Source: Paratinospora sagittata (Eukaryota; Streptophyta; Magnoliopsida; Ranunculales; Menispermaceae). Taken from it: a stretch of DNA of 64,000 nt. The stretch spans positions 11,558,668 to 11,622,667 of the forward strand of contig CM069598.1 in NCBI GenBank assembly GCA_035771175.1, written 5' to 3'. The position numbers were made by a program, and so were the translations under genes. Below the pieces are notes generated by a model, which was not told where the DNA came from, searched no databases, and worked only from the letters and a program-made list of their open reading frames with translations. This document shows positions 51,146 to 62,599 of the stretch, piece by piece (within the stretch, counting starts at the first letter, position 1; every line of letters begins with the position of its first letter).

Positions 51146-53464
51146 TGTAACACCCCGTAAATTTAATGAAATACATACGTTAAAGTACGCGTATATCGAG
51201 ATGTATAATACACGTATTTTATACGTATGAGCTAAATATACACGTGATAATACACGTATTTGATACGTATGCGCTAAATATACGCGTGTATGATTAGTAA
51301 ATAAATAAAATTATGAAATGAAGATGATACATAGGGGATCATCCTATTAAAAAAAAAATGGAGTTGAATTAAAGTGATTAATTTATGGGGTTGGTTAATT
51401 AAAAATGTGGATTGGAGTATGATTGAATGAATGAAAGTGAAATATTAAGATAGGGAGTTGGTTAACTATTGAGATAAGGAGCATGGAATCATTTGTATAT
51501 ATAAATATAAATAAAAAATAAATTTCTCATCCTAGTTGTTTCCAACGTGTGACAACAAGAATAAAAAAAAAAAAGAAAATGAAAGAAGTTGCTAGAATGC
51601 AACGAAAAAAAAAAAAGCAGAGAGAGAAAAGGAAGAACGGCAGAGAAGAAGGAGAAGGAGAAAAAGGAAACGGCGGATTTGCAGCCAAATTTGACGTGTC
51701 GGTAAGCTATTTTTGCTATTTTTCGTCGTAAAATTATTATCTAAGCTAGATGTAACCTTTCTAGCGGAGTAATTTTTGTTGTGGGAGCCGTTTTACGGCT
51801 TTTTCAAAAAATTGGAGTTTTGACCCAACGTGAATGAAAATCCGCTAGAAAGGTAGAAAAACGTTCCCTGGACTGTCGGGACCCCGAATATGTGGTTAGA
51901 TTCAATTTCATAATTTTTGGAGACCATTTGACAATTTTAATACAATTTACATCTTTCGGATGAATAGTGAATAGTAAATAGTAAATAGTTAATAGAGCAT
52001 AGTTAATAGTGAATAGTACTGTGAACAGTGATTTGAAATCATAGATTCGTAGAGAACTGAATTCCGGACGTTTCGATACGAAGATTGTGATTTTTAGATA
52101 TGATTTAATATTTTTAGTAGCTACCGATATGATGATTCTCATGAGAATCTATGGTTAATTTCAGTGTTTAAATTGAGAGCTTAAGGGCATGGATAAACGC
52201 TCTTGAGGAAGCAATATTGTTGCTCGATTTTAGATGTTGGCTTAGAAAACTCGTGTAACCACTGTGAGTATAGTTTCCTTGATTTGGTTCTTGTATGGCA
52301 TTGTACGCATATAAAATGTTTGATTGTATGTGTACTCAAGTTGCGAAATCTAACCTTATGAGGAAGAGGTTGCGAGTTCGAACTTGGGGGAGGCCCTCCC
52401 TGTGCTGTGGATTGTGCAGGGGATAAATGATCTCGGTGACCGGCGTCCTTGTGTGGCGTGGCTGGCCGAGATGGGACAATATTATGGATCCATAATGGCT
52501 AGGCGTTCGCCACTGCAGTGGTGTGCCCGCACCTGGGTAGGGGGCACGCTGTGCAACCCAGGGTGTGACAGTATGCATGTTATATTGATATATAATGCAT
52601 TGAGTTTTATGGATCATGCAAACTGATTTTAGCACTTGGAGTTTGTAATGATGAGGTTTTGCGAATCCTCATTGTCATTTCGTTAGGAATTAGATCCGGA
52701 TGAGGTTTTGCGAATCCTCATTGTCATTTCGTTAGGAATTAGATCCGGATGAGGTTTTGCGAGTCCTCATTGTCAGTCGGTCTGTCCTAACAAGGGTTGC
52801 GATCCTTAAAATAACTGTGAATTGGGTGATGAGAGACTGTGTCTACCTTGTACGGCCATACACGGGTTAGACCCGCTCTCTTGCCTTGCGGAGGAGGGAG
52901 ATTGTGCATTGTGTTATTGAAAACTCATGCAATTTATGTTGTTGACATGTATGATATATTTGTTGAATGATGCATGTGTTGAATAAGTGTTTGAAATGAT
53001 TTTAAATGTCACATTTCTCTAAATGTATATAATTGTCATCTCAAGAACTATATTCACTGAGCTGTTGTTTGCTCACCCTATTTCCTCCAATATTTCAGGT
53101 ATTGACTCGAAGGGAAAAGGAACTTGTCTGGTATGTGTATGTATGCTTGGAGGAAATAGATTATATTTTTGTCATTTTGACATGTATACTTATCACACAT
53201 TATATATATATGTATTATCATCTAGATGGGATGTGTGAGCATAGATAGCTTAATATATTAGATGATGAAATGAAAATGTGATGTGTGAATGAATGAACTA
53301 TATTGGATTTGATTTGTGGTATAGAAAAAAAATTCTGTAAGTTTGGGATGGATTGTGAGAGTACGTGAAGGCTGACAGTGTATTATATATTGTATATGGG
53401 TATGTACAGTGTATAGTACGTTGTGCCGGTCATGACGTCAGCCTACGTCAGGGGCGTCGTGACA
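51146..53464 (+). mobile_element. Solo LTR of the same gypsy family inside Copia A
   Basis: Begins TGTAACACCCCGTAAATTTA, ends GGGGCGTCGTGACA, flanked by CATCT on both sides (51141-51145 and 53465-53469). The Copia reverse transcriptase frame runs through when the insert and one TSD copy are removed. It contains the 240-bp short element at 52331-52570 and a three-fold ~50-bp tandem repeat (GGATGAGGTTTTGCGAATCC..., 52645-52775). No internal region is adjacent. Confidence 0.9.
52331..52570 (-). mobile_element. 240-bp TG...CA short element with tRNA-like module (copy 1)
   Basis: Flanked by GTATG on both sides (52326-52330, 52571-52575). Minus-strand ends are TGTCACACCCTGGGTTGC and CTTGAGTACA, so it has LTR-like TG/CA termini and a 5-bp TSD, as for a solo LTR of a very small (TRIM-type) element. 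On the plus strand it carries GTTGCGAAATCTAACC and GGTTGCGAGTTCGAAC, resembling tRNA A/B boxes. No coding. The empty site is visible in the sister LTR at about 43928. Confidence 0.72.
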
Positions 53465-53469
53465 CATCT

Positions 53470-54127
53470 TGCTGTTGCTTCACTTCAATCCCAAGGAAAA
53501 AGGTCATCAGTCCGTTGTCTGTCATCTCAAACTTTTTAAACATTGACAGCTTGAATTCCATAAGCATTTCACTGCTAGTTCCTATGTACAACAGGTCATC
53601 AACATATAGGCAAATAATCAAAAATTCACCTTGATGATTTTTCTTCATGTAGACTGCATGCTCATATGGACATTTGGTGAAACCATTATGTTGAAAATAG
53701 CTATCAATGCGTGCATTCCAAGCTCTTGGCGCCTGCTTTAAACCATATAATGCCTTTCTCAGGCGATATACCTTGTTTTCTTCTCCGTCAATTTCAAAAC
53801 CTTCTGGCTGGTGAATATATACTTCTTCTTCGAGAATGCCATTGAGGAAGGCTGATTTGACATCAAGCTGATATATCTTCAAATTATGATGAGCGGCAAG
53901 TGCAATCAATAATTTCACCGTGTCAAGTTTTGCAACTGGTGCAAAAACCTCTTCGTAGTCGATATCGTACTTCTGCTTGTAGCCTTTAGCAACTAGTCTC
54001 GTTTTGTAACGAGAAACTTCACCCTCAGCAGTACGTTTGATTTTGTACACCCACTTGACGCCAATAGCCTTTTGATTTGTTGGAAGTGTTATCATCTCCC
54101 AAGTGTCATTCTTCTGAATAGCATGAA
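53470..54127 (-). pseudogene. Copia element A: reverse transcriptase core
   Basis: Open minus-strand frame: [85 protein letters not shown], and the catalytic [11 protein letters not shown] with the YVDD box. All are hallmarks of Copia reverse transcriptase. Upstream domains of element A (gag, protease, integrase) are missing; the frame stops at the short elements at 54128. Confidence 0.92.
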
Positions 54128-54716
54128 TATCACACCTTGGGTTGCACAGCGTGCCCCCTACCCAGGTGCGGGCGCACCCTCTCGGGGCGAACGCCTAGCC
54201 ATTATGGATCTATAATATTGTCATATCGCCATGTAGCAACCCAACCGCAGCTGGTCTATATCGAAATGATTATTTGTCTGCCACTATTAATGGCTCAGTG
54301 GTTACTAGAAATGCGAAATTAGACTCCTTAAGGGAGGTCTCGAGTTCGATTCCTAGGGAGGCCCTGCATTATTCATGAATAGTGGCAGACAAATAATCGT
54401 TTCGATGTAGACCAGCTGCGGTTGGGTTGCTACATGGCGATAGGACAATTACATAAGGCCTTTTTGTCACACCCTGGGTTGCACAGCGTACCCAGCGCGC
54501 CCCCTACCCAGGTGCGGGCGCACCCCCTCGGGGCGAACGCCTAGCCATTATGGATCCATAATATTGTCCTATCGTCATGTAGCAACCCAACCGCAGCTGG
54601 TCTACATCGAAACGATTATTTATCTCTACTATTCACGATGCTCAGTGGTTACTAGGAATGCGAAATTAGACTCCTTAAGGAAGGTCTCGAGTTCGATTCC
54701 TACGGAGGTCCTTTAC
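54128..54716 (+). mobile_element. Two more copies of the tRNA-like short element, compound
   Basis: Copy 2 starts at 54128 (TATCACACCTTGGGTTGC, first G mutated) and copy 3 at 54465 (TGTCACACCCTGGGTTGC); both continue with CACAGCG...CTACCCAGGTGCGGGCGCACC and CGCCTAGCCATTATGGATC. Each then has CTCAGTGGTTACTAG and GAGGTCTCGAGTTCGATTCC, close to tRNA A and B boxes. Between them (54375-54450) lies an inverted piece of copy 2 (AGTGGCAGACAAATAATCG, CAGCTGCGGTTGGGTTGC). The pair sits exactly where element A has lost gag to integrase. Confidence 0.65.
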
Positions 54717-54856
54717 TATTCCTAGGTACATGCATGTATTCATTAACTTCTAGATATATTCATGAACCTATTAAATATGTTCACATTAAGATACATTCAT
54801 TATAAAATTTTTAAATGAATTCTTCTTCAGTTTTGGAATTTAAATGGATGCCAACA
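54717..54856 (-). mobile_element. 5' LTR of Copia element A, truncated
   Basis: Matches the first ~140 bp of the LTR at 42122-42449 (TGTTGGCATCC...CATGTACCTAGG on the minus strand). The rest of the LTR is gone, replaced by the short elements. The outer flank is ATTGG (54857-54861), the TSD partner of 42117-42121. Confidence 0.82.
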
Positions 54857-54861
54857 ATTGG

Positions 54862-55065
54862 AGCATAGAACTAGAGGAGCTATTTGTCGTGGCTCAAGCC
54901 TTGATACCATATTGAAGTTTAGCATTCAGGTAAGAAATTATGAAACTCTGCTCAAAGAAAAAGCGCTGGAGGAAGATTCTATTTATATAGAAAAGACAAA
55001 TTGTTACTTGAGTGGACACTTGTCATCATCTTTACGTACAAGAGACAAACTGTTCATGTCAGGGT
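54862..55065 (-). mobile_element. 5' LTR, primer site and leader of Copia element B
   Basis: On the minus strand: an LTR with a strong TATA motif CTATATAAATAG (~54980-54990), ending near ...CTAAACTTCA at 54913, then TGGTATCAAGGC (54899-54910), a tRNA-Met-type primer site, then a short leader that runs into the gag start at 42102 once element A is removed. The outer edge near 55065 is approximate and no TSD was found. Confidence 0.65.
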
Positions 55066-55278
55066 TGTAGCTTATTCATGGATACGTTGTAGCCTAGATA
55101 AAAGTTTTAAAAAATTATCTCTTAATACCTCTTAATTTTTAAAAGTTATCAATTATACCCTTAATTACGCCCAAATCACCCAAATCTCTAAATTGGCGCC
55201 AAATCGCATTTCCTCGGCAAATCCTTTTGCTTCCCCTAGATATCTCTTCTTCGATTTCTCAGCTGTAGTTGCTGAAAC

Positions 55279-55760
55279 AATGACCGATTTAAAAGGGCAT
55301 TTTAGCTTCTCTACCCTTCAACAGCTTGGTTTGGAAAGTAAGGTTTCTGGGAGAAATTGATATGGATATGGAATTGGGTTTGTGAAATTGCATTTTGAAC
55401 TAGGTTTCGTTCTAGAAAAGATAAGCCATTACAGGTACGATTTTGGAAGAAAATTTTGAAAAAATTGCTTATGGTTAGCATAGAAGTCGGAGAACTAGCA
55501 AGAGTGATAGCAAAAGATTATGGGTTGCCTTTAAAGCAAGCTTGCCTTAAACTAAAACGGGCTCAAGAAATAATAAAAAACTTCAATTTAATAAACCAAT
55601 TGCCTATGGGCTTGACAAAAATAATAAAGAATTGTTTGGATATCTTGATTTTCAAGCTCTTTACTTGTGGAGACCCATCTTCAGACCAAAAAAAAACTTC
55701 TCTTTCAATGTTTTAGATAGCGTGTTTATCAAAACAAAGATGAATTTTAATCCGATTTGA
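55279..55760 (+). other. Possible first exon and open frames, gene not recognised
   Basis: An ATG at 55279 opens MTDLKGHFSFSTLQQLGLES with a possible donor at AAAG|gtaagg-like sequence (GGAAAGTAAGG), and 85 bases upstream lies TTGGCGCCAAA, an E2F-type site. Downstream, 55456-55716 is open (IEVGELARVIAKDYG, QACLKLKRAQEIIKNF) and an overlapping frame (to ~55758) reads KPIAYGLDKNNKELFGYLDF. I do not recognise either and cannot build a gene. It may be the 5' remnant of a cell-cycle-type gene or chance. Confidence 0.25.
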
Positions 55761-55769
55761 GCTATGAAC

Positions 55770-56571
55770 ATTATTGAATGATAGTTTATTAAAACATCAG
55801 TTTGTTCTAAAATAGAAGATAATTTTTTTACAAAATTGTATAGTGATATATATTAAAAAAAAGATTATTAATAATATTGACTTAGATTCTGAGTTTAAAG
55901 GTTTAAAATTTCGTAGAATAAAATTTACATAATTTTTATAATTGTATTAGATTGCATTTTTTTTATTTATAGGTTTTATGTTTTTGTGTTATATATAATA
56001 GTTAAATATATATTTTAAAGAATAAGGTTCATTATGTCCACAATAAATTTTTTTTTCGTACCATCAAGATTTATCTAAAAAATATTTAGGACATTCAAAA
56101 AAAAAATTTACAACCCTGTACTTAGTTGTCCTAATGGGATGAGTAGGAGAAAAGCAAAAATTGAAACACCACACTATTTTTTTCTCTTCTTTTGGTAAGT
56201 ACAAAGAGACCAATATGTAGGTCAAATAACACCCTTGATCAAAAGAAAACTTGAATCCCTCAATCTATCTTAAGACAATTATAAACCATATAAATCCTCA
56301 CAGATATACCAGCAACTAAATAGAAAATAGTCTGCTTCAGGTGGGATTTGAAATCAAATTTGAACACTCAACTAGCTAGTTCCTTCAGAACACCACATTA
56401 TTTTACAGCAAACAAATAGCACAAGTACATACGTGTATTTAAATGCTGAAACTCTGATTCATCAGAAACCCAATAATATTCATACCAAACTCCACATCCA
56501 AAGCCAATCAACTCCTATATATTATATATTCCATAGTGAATAAAGAAAAGATGATGATCAATAAATTTCTC
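55770..56571. other. Intergenic, nothing recognised
   Basis: AT-rich with poly-A/T tracts. A short block at 56140-56225 resembles 24740-24870. The last part is the 3' flank of the R3-MYB gene. Confidence 0.45.
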
Positions 56572-57062
56572 TTAATCACTTGTTGAGTATCTTGAAGTCC
56601 AATACTTCTCAATCTCTTCTGCTGTTCTTCCAGGTATTCTCCCAGCAATCAAAGACCATCTGATCATAAGAATTAAGTCTATTAAGTTAAATTAATGCAG
56701 CTTCAAACTTGCAAAACAGACTGCAAATAGAAAATAAAAATTTAATCAAACACTAAATTAAGCAAAACCTCTCTCCAAGTAGTTTATACATCCTAGTAAT
56801 CAGTGTTTCCTCGTCTTCAGAGAATTCCACCTTGGAGTCTCTACTGGTTGCATCTGAAACAACATTTCAATATATATCAGAAAAGGATCCAAGCTATATA
56901 CAAAATTGAGAGCTAGGAAGATTTTAATTTTTGAAGGGCACTTCTGATTCTCTACTTCAAGAAATTCAAGATCAAAATTGCAAGGCCCAAATGCATAATT
57001 TCTAGATGGGTACCTCGAGAATCTGCAGCATTATCTTCAGAAGAGAGATCTAAATCAGCCAT
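56572..57062 (-). CDS. R3-type single-repeat MYB (CPC/TRY/ETC-like), three exons
   Basis: Small MYB that lacks an activation domain and in this family represses trichome or anthocyanin programmes by competing with R2R3-MYBs for bHLH partners. Exons 57062-57014, 56853-56769 and 56659-56572 have correct GT/AG sites and sum to 222 nt (73 residues plus stop). The protein starts MADLDLSSEDNAADSRD, then KVEFSEDEETLITRMYKLLG and ERWSLIAGRIPGRTAEEIEK, and ends YWTSRYSTSD. The MYB repeat spans about residues 27-66. The bHLH-contact pattern L--R---L------L---R is present, though the leading acidic residue is Thr. The short length and C terminus match the MYBL/ETC-like subgroup. The exons are short and easily missed by ORF-based annotation. 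Confidence 0.9.
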
Positions 57063-58331
57063 TTGTCAGGCGTTCTAGGTGTGTTTATGGCAAATGTCAA
57101 GTAATACTTAATAGTTGCAAAAAAAAAAGTAATATTCATTAGGTTTTAATAAGGTCCTAGAGAGAAGAATGGACAGTTAGACTGGTCGTTGGAAAGAAGG
57201 CATGTGGTCTAATGGGTAGCTGGAAGCAGATTTGGGGTAATGCTCACGTGGTTTGAAAGAAGATATTGTTGCACTATTTCTACGAAGGACAAGATGCTTT
57301 AAGGACACCTATGGATATGGAAAGTTGAAAAAGGGAAGAAAACGTTTCCTCGAAGCATGCCAGCCATGACATTTTGTAGGACAGCTAGGGATTGAATTTG
57401 GGATAAAACCTATTACCATGAATATTGAGTGCATGTGCCCCTAAAGGTGGGCTCAACTAGTTCTGGCAAAGAATAAAGTTTGAGTCACGCTAGTGACTTT
57501 AAACGGTAGGATAGACATCCCATATACGCTCTGCTTAGGTATGGGGTCAGCCTTTCCACATACCCTCAGTTTTTTGTTCACCAAGAAATGTGCATTTATC
57601 TTATTAAAAACTCAAAACTTTAAGTTATGACAAGTTTACGGTCTTGTTCAATATTTATTTTATTTTTTACTATATATTTTTTATTTTGGTTTTATCACTT
57701 TAAGAACTTAATTTTAATATTTTTATTAATTATTTCAAAAATATTCACAAATCGCAAGACTCTAGAAGAGTGCAATTAATATTTAATTTTTTTAAATTTC
57801 TTTATTTCAAAATTTAGTTTTTTTAATAAATAATAAGTAAATTATGAATTTGGTTATGGACATATTGTATAGCATGGGGCGACTAATGCAATGTCTCATA
57901 CTACAGTACAGACTCTCTGATTTTACCTTTTGTAAGTTCTCATAAGTCATAATGTTAAACAATAAATTTTTGCATAAATTAGGGTACAACTAAATAATTC
58001 AATTATATATTTTTTTGCATGTCCTACCCACAATCTTATGTAAGTTTTTTTGCACGTCTGCGTCATTGAAAAAAGTGAAAATAATGCACACATTCGGCTT
58101 TGTGAGCTTTGTAGGCTTTACAATTTAGCCTGAGTTGGTTTTGTCAAAAGTTGTCACCTTGAAATTTCATTGATCTTAAACAAAGGGCACAAATGATAAA
58201 TGAAAAAAATAAAATTTGTAAATATAACATCACAGGTATAACAACAAGAGCTTATCCTCCTTGTCCCCCCAACAATAGCTCACTAGACAAAATCACTAAC
58301 TACAACAAGAACAGAAGCAGTGAGAGAAATT
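57063..58331. other. Upstream region of R3-MYB and 3' flank of SPT2
   Basis: 57063 to about 57400 is the probable R3-MYB promoter, no clear TATA chosen. 57420-57590 (GTGGGCTCAACTAGTTCTGG, then AAGTTTGAGTCACG) has a weak tRNA-like A/B-box layout and may be an old SINE. The rest is AT-rich. Confidence 0.4.
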
Positions 58332-58356
58332 GAGAGAGAGAGAGAGAGAGAGAGAG
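58332..58356. repeat. (GA)n microsatellite
   Basis: About 12 GA units directly after the SPT2 stop codon (on the minus strand a CT tract at the start of the 3' UTR). Confidence 0.85.
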
Positions 58357-58357
58357 G

Positions 58358-61300
58358 CTATCGCTGGCTAAGCTTCCTCTTTTTTGCTGCTTTCCTCAAC
58401 CTCTCACGTCTCTCCTCTTCTTCAATGAGCTTAAGCTCTCTTTCATCTTCCTCCATAGCAATTATTGAGCTGTTATTGTTTCAAAGATATCAAAAGACTG
58501 TCAGTTACATACCTCAACAAGCAAACAGATCTCTAAATGGTCATAATATATATATATATATAAAGCAAAAAACTACGCACCTCAATTGCTCTTCTTCCAG
58601 TATATCATCAAAGTTTGCCTCCATGTTGCTGTCGTCTTCATCAACCCCAGCATATTTTCTAGGATCGTATCTGCAAATGATTGAACATTTAATTTCCAAC
58701 TGCTCTCACAAACTAAATAAAAGATGAAAATTACTTGAACAAGCTAGTCACTAGGTAAATTTGTTCTATTCGGTATGATATAGATATTTTATCAATAAGA
58801 CATGAAAAGAACTTGAACAAGCTGAAAAACTAAATTTCCTGCCCTTGATACAAAGCATTGAAACTGATTATAAAGTTTTGTTTATTTGGGTAAGAAAACC
58901 AACAAAAAGACTAACATCATATTCATTAAATCTTGGTTATATAGGAGGCAGCCAACTTATATTGGAAAAAGAAAGCTTACCCGAACATTTTTCTGATTAT
59001 AGCCTGGGGGTCATCCTCGTCGTCATCGTCATCAAAGAACGGTCTACTGGGTCTCTTCTTTGGACGGTCCAATGGTGCAGGAGGACGTGAAGGGATTTGT
59101 TTAGGAGGAGGCTTAATCTGAAGAATTTAATGCAAATGACCAAGATAAACAACCATGCAATAAAACTGTTAAGTGTAAAATTATAGTTTAAATGAAACTA
59201 ATTTTTTGTGTGTTTGAATTCAATAAGTGAGACAAAAACCTGAGGTTTTGAGGTTGATACTGCCGGCTTTGACATGGGTTTAGGTCTATCTGGCTGTTGA
59301 AGCCTGGGTTTAGGTCTATCTGGTTGATGAAGCACCCTTTTCTGCTCCAGCGGCCGCTTCTGTACAGATGAATGTGATGCAGGCAATGGCGGTTTCTGGA
59401 CACTGGATATGGGTCTTTTCACACCCATTGAAGAAGCCTTCTTGTCCATGGTGGGGGCTGACATCTTACTTGAACAAGGAAACTTACTTGGAGCTGCCAT
59501 TTTAGAGGCCAATACTTTTGAACCCATGGGCCGAACATTCGCATTTCCCGAGCTACTGGAATGCAGTCTCCTTGGATCTGCTGAGGTCATACTATGCCTA
59601 CTTTGAGGAGTTACCTTGTTTTGAGCAGGTTTAGCATGCATTTGGCAGTTTGTATGAAGCAACTTCCTTTCCTGAAACCCATTTGAAACTGCCTTGCTAC
59701 CATTGCTCACTGGCTGCTTATTTTTAGGTGGGCCATGAGCAGATTGAACAGCTAGTACATCAGCAAAAGGCCTGTATAAGTTTCTTCCATAAAAATACCA
59801 CATGCAAAGCTACATAAATCAAAATCCCAAAGGAAAATATAGCAATAAACTCACCAGGTTTTGGAACAGAAATATTTCGTTGTGGAAGTTCTTTTGCAGG
59901 TGCAGGGAGCTCTGCATCATCAGACAAGAGAAAAGAATAATCTCGCAAGTCCTTGAGCTTTTGTGCTTTTAATTTTGCCTGCAGCAATTACATACGGCAT
60001 CATTACATTACATCAGTCATTTCTACAAGACCAGACCAATTATAGCAGCTTAAAACTGTTACCTGATCAACAATCTTCATCTGTGGTTTGTTGACACCAG
60101 GTCGTGTTCCAGAATTTGCCAAAGGATAGCTTTTTCCACTCTGCACGTCAAGCATTCAAACAATTAAAGAGGGAATAAGATAAAAGAGGAAGACTTAATT
60201 TTTACACATATTCCAATCTTCAATATAGATGACTATCAGCACAAGGATCATGCACCTAACAAGTAGGACAGTATATGGTACAAAAATCTACCAGATAACA
60301 TGGATCCTATCCATTGATACTTGTCACCCTGGCACAGGCAGGATAGCATACCCCAAAAGGTCAGGTTGATTTTTGATTGGTTGATTCTTGTTTATCCTTT
60401 TATACAAATTTGACTTCTATTATTTAGATAGTTACACAAAATTAATCAGTGAAACTATGTGTACAACATAGACTTAATTAAGTAGTCGTGGGAATTTTTT
60501 TCAAACTACCTCTGCATTGCTTTGCCACCATGAAATCATTTGTTGATTCACAATGCAAGTTTGTCCGATTAAAACATGATGTGTCTCCTTATGTTCCTAA
60601 ATTGTGACATGTTTCTGCATGGCTCATAAAAGCAGTGCCATTATCATGTACAACTCTAAAGCTACTGGTTCCATGAACTTACAGTATTATGTGTGTTTGA
60701 CGTCCTTGCTGCCAAATGCTGAGTTTCCAGCAGTGATTTCCTTTCTTGGATGACTCTTTGAGAAATAGCAGGCTGAGAAGGGCCAAAGAAGGAGCCATAG
60801 CTGCACAATAGTAATAATTTTTCAAAAATAGAACAGCATGTAATTTACATGATACATATTTAGAAAATAATAGGGTGGGTAACAAAAAATAAATAAATAT
60901 CCATCACCAAACATCATAAAAGCCTTAATTTTCAACAGCATAATTCTAAATTCTTCAATTTTTTTCACCTTGTATGGATATGTACAATCTTTGGCCAAAA
61001 CAATAAAATATGTATAAGTAAATAGAACTCTAGTCTCTTATCGTACAGAAAAAAAAAAAAAAAAAAAAAAAAAGAGGAGAGAGAAACAACTCTAAAATAC
61101 CACACCAGTGAATTAAAATAAAGTCACTTCTATGACTTAACTGGTCAAGATCATCATCATGCAATTTAAACCATGCTTGAACTAACAAGTTCCTAGATCT
61201 GAACTTTTGTAGAGCCCCTAATATTTATTCGAACTTTATAAAGTTCATTCACACTAGTTCAAGATAATAGATCAATGTCTAAGGTCTTACAGTAAAATAA

Positions 61301-62599
61301 AAGAGGCAATCTGCATTAGGTAGCTACTAGTTGGTGTAAAATATTGTCAGATCAATTGTTACATGAATCTGCATGAAGGAAGCAGATTCATGTATCCATG
61401 TAGTTGGAAAGGGCTTTGTTAAGGTTGAGTTGAACATCTGGGTTCTAATAGTTTTCCCACTCAGGTAGAAGGGATTTGAACTACAAGTCATGCAACGATT
61501 AAAATTGGATGAACCCCTCCTCCACTCTGTGCTAATCAGCATAAAACTAGGCCTAATTTTTTTTTCCCTTTCTACCTTCCGTGATAAGGCAACCTGCATC
61601 AAGCTATAGCAATGGTTCACAGGCATTCTTTCTCAGCACAAAGCACAATCTAAGTTCGTTAACCAATGCATTGCTACTCCTAAAGCATCTACTTCCCACT
61701 AAGCCGGCAATACATCAACTACACTCTCACATGAAATAAAATAGCCTACAACAAACAACATCTTCCATGTAGCCTGTCAATTACCCATTACAAATCATAA
61801 ACTATATCATTGCGATTGAAATCACGTACAGTCCATAACACACCATAGATTTATGAGCTACAACAAAGAGTAAAGGAACTTCCAATCAAAAGACAGTTAT
61901 CGCCATGTAACATAACTCACTTGTCATATGGCAGTCGGTTTTTCTTCTCTTGCGACTTGCTACCGAAAGACCCATTCTCTTTCTTCACTTGCTTCCGAAG
62001 TGCTTCTTTAAGCTTCTGCCTTATCTCAAGGTACTCCAATTCCTCTTTACTGGGCTTTGGATCTTCTTCTTCTTCCTCCTCCTCCTCATACCCCTCCTCT
62101 ACAAATTGTTCCTCTTGATCATCATCATCGTATTCATACTCATCTAAATTCTCTTCGGATCTATAAATCTTCTGTAACACGAGTCAGGAGAAAAATAAAT
62201 TTTTTATAATCAAAACCAGTCAGCTGAACTTCAGGAATTACAGATTTACGACTTTTAAAAAGAAACCCCAAATCCAACAAAATAAAAAAAGCCCTAAATT
62301 CAATCGACAAAAAAAAACCCTAAAATTCGAAAAAATTTACAAGGGGAGATAAATTCGAGTTCTTGAAATAGAATATACAAAGAAAAATAAAGAAAAAACT
62401 CAAATCCCAGATAGAGAATCAATCAATATTCAAATTTCTTCCCTTCCAGAATCAACAAATTTAGGGCTTGAAAACACGGGATTCATTGAAACCTAGGGTT
62501 TCGACCAAAAATCCACAATCTAGTGTTGAAACATTGGGAATCTAATTCAATGAAAGAAAGGAAAGAAAGGAAAGAAAGGAGTAACCGTACCTGTAGCAT
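58358..62599 (-). CDS. SPT2: SPT2-type chromatin protein, nine exons
   Basis: Nuclear histone H3-H4 binding protein acting with transcription through chromatin. I read nine exons: 62599-62591 (only Met-Leu-Gln), 62171-61921, 60800-60683, 60140-60063, 59978-59855, 59751-59240, 59117-58981, 58670-58581 and 58469-58358. They sum to 1431 nt (476 residues plus stop) with all phases consistent. N terminus: acidic (EEQFVEEGYEEEEEEEEDPK) then helical (LEYLEIRQKLKEALRKQVKK). Middle: disordered, basic, Ser/Pro-rich with repeated DRPKP. C terminus: the SPT2 domain (about 395-472: DDPQAIIRKMFGYDPRKYAG, EANFDDILEEEQL, MEEDERELKLIEEEERRERL) and a basic end KKRKLSQR. For exon 6, the acceptor tactag|CTG at 59752 keeps frame; tatacag at 59775 would not. 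Confidence 0.9.

Noticed and set aside
54286..54365. Possible tRNA gene
   Set aside because: Has A/B-box-like words but no cloverleaf I can fold, and it belongs to a repeated short element.
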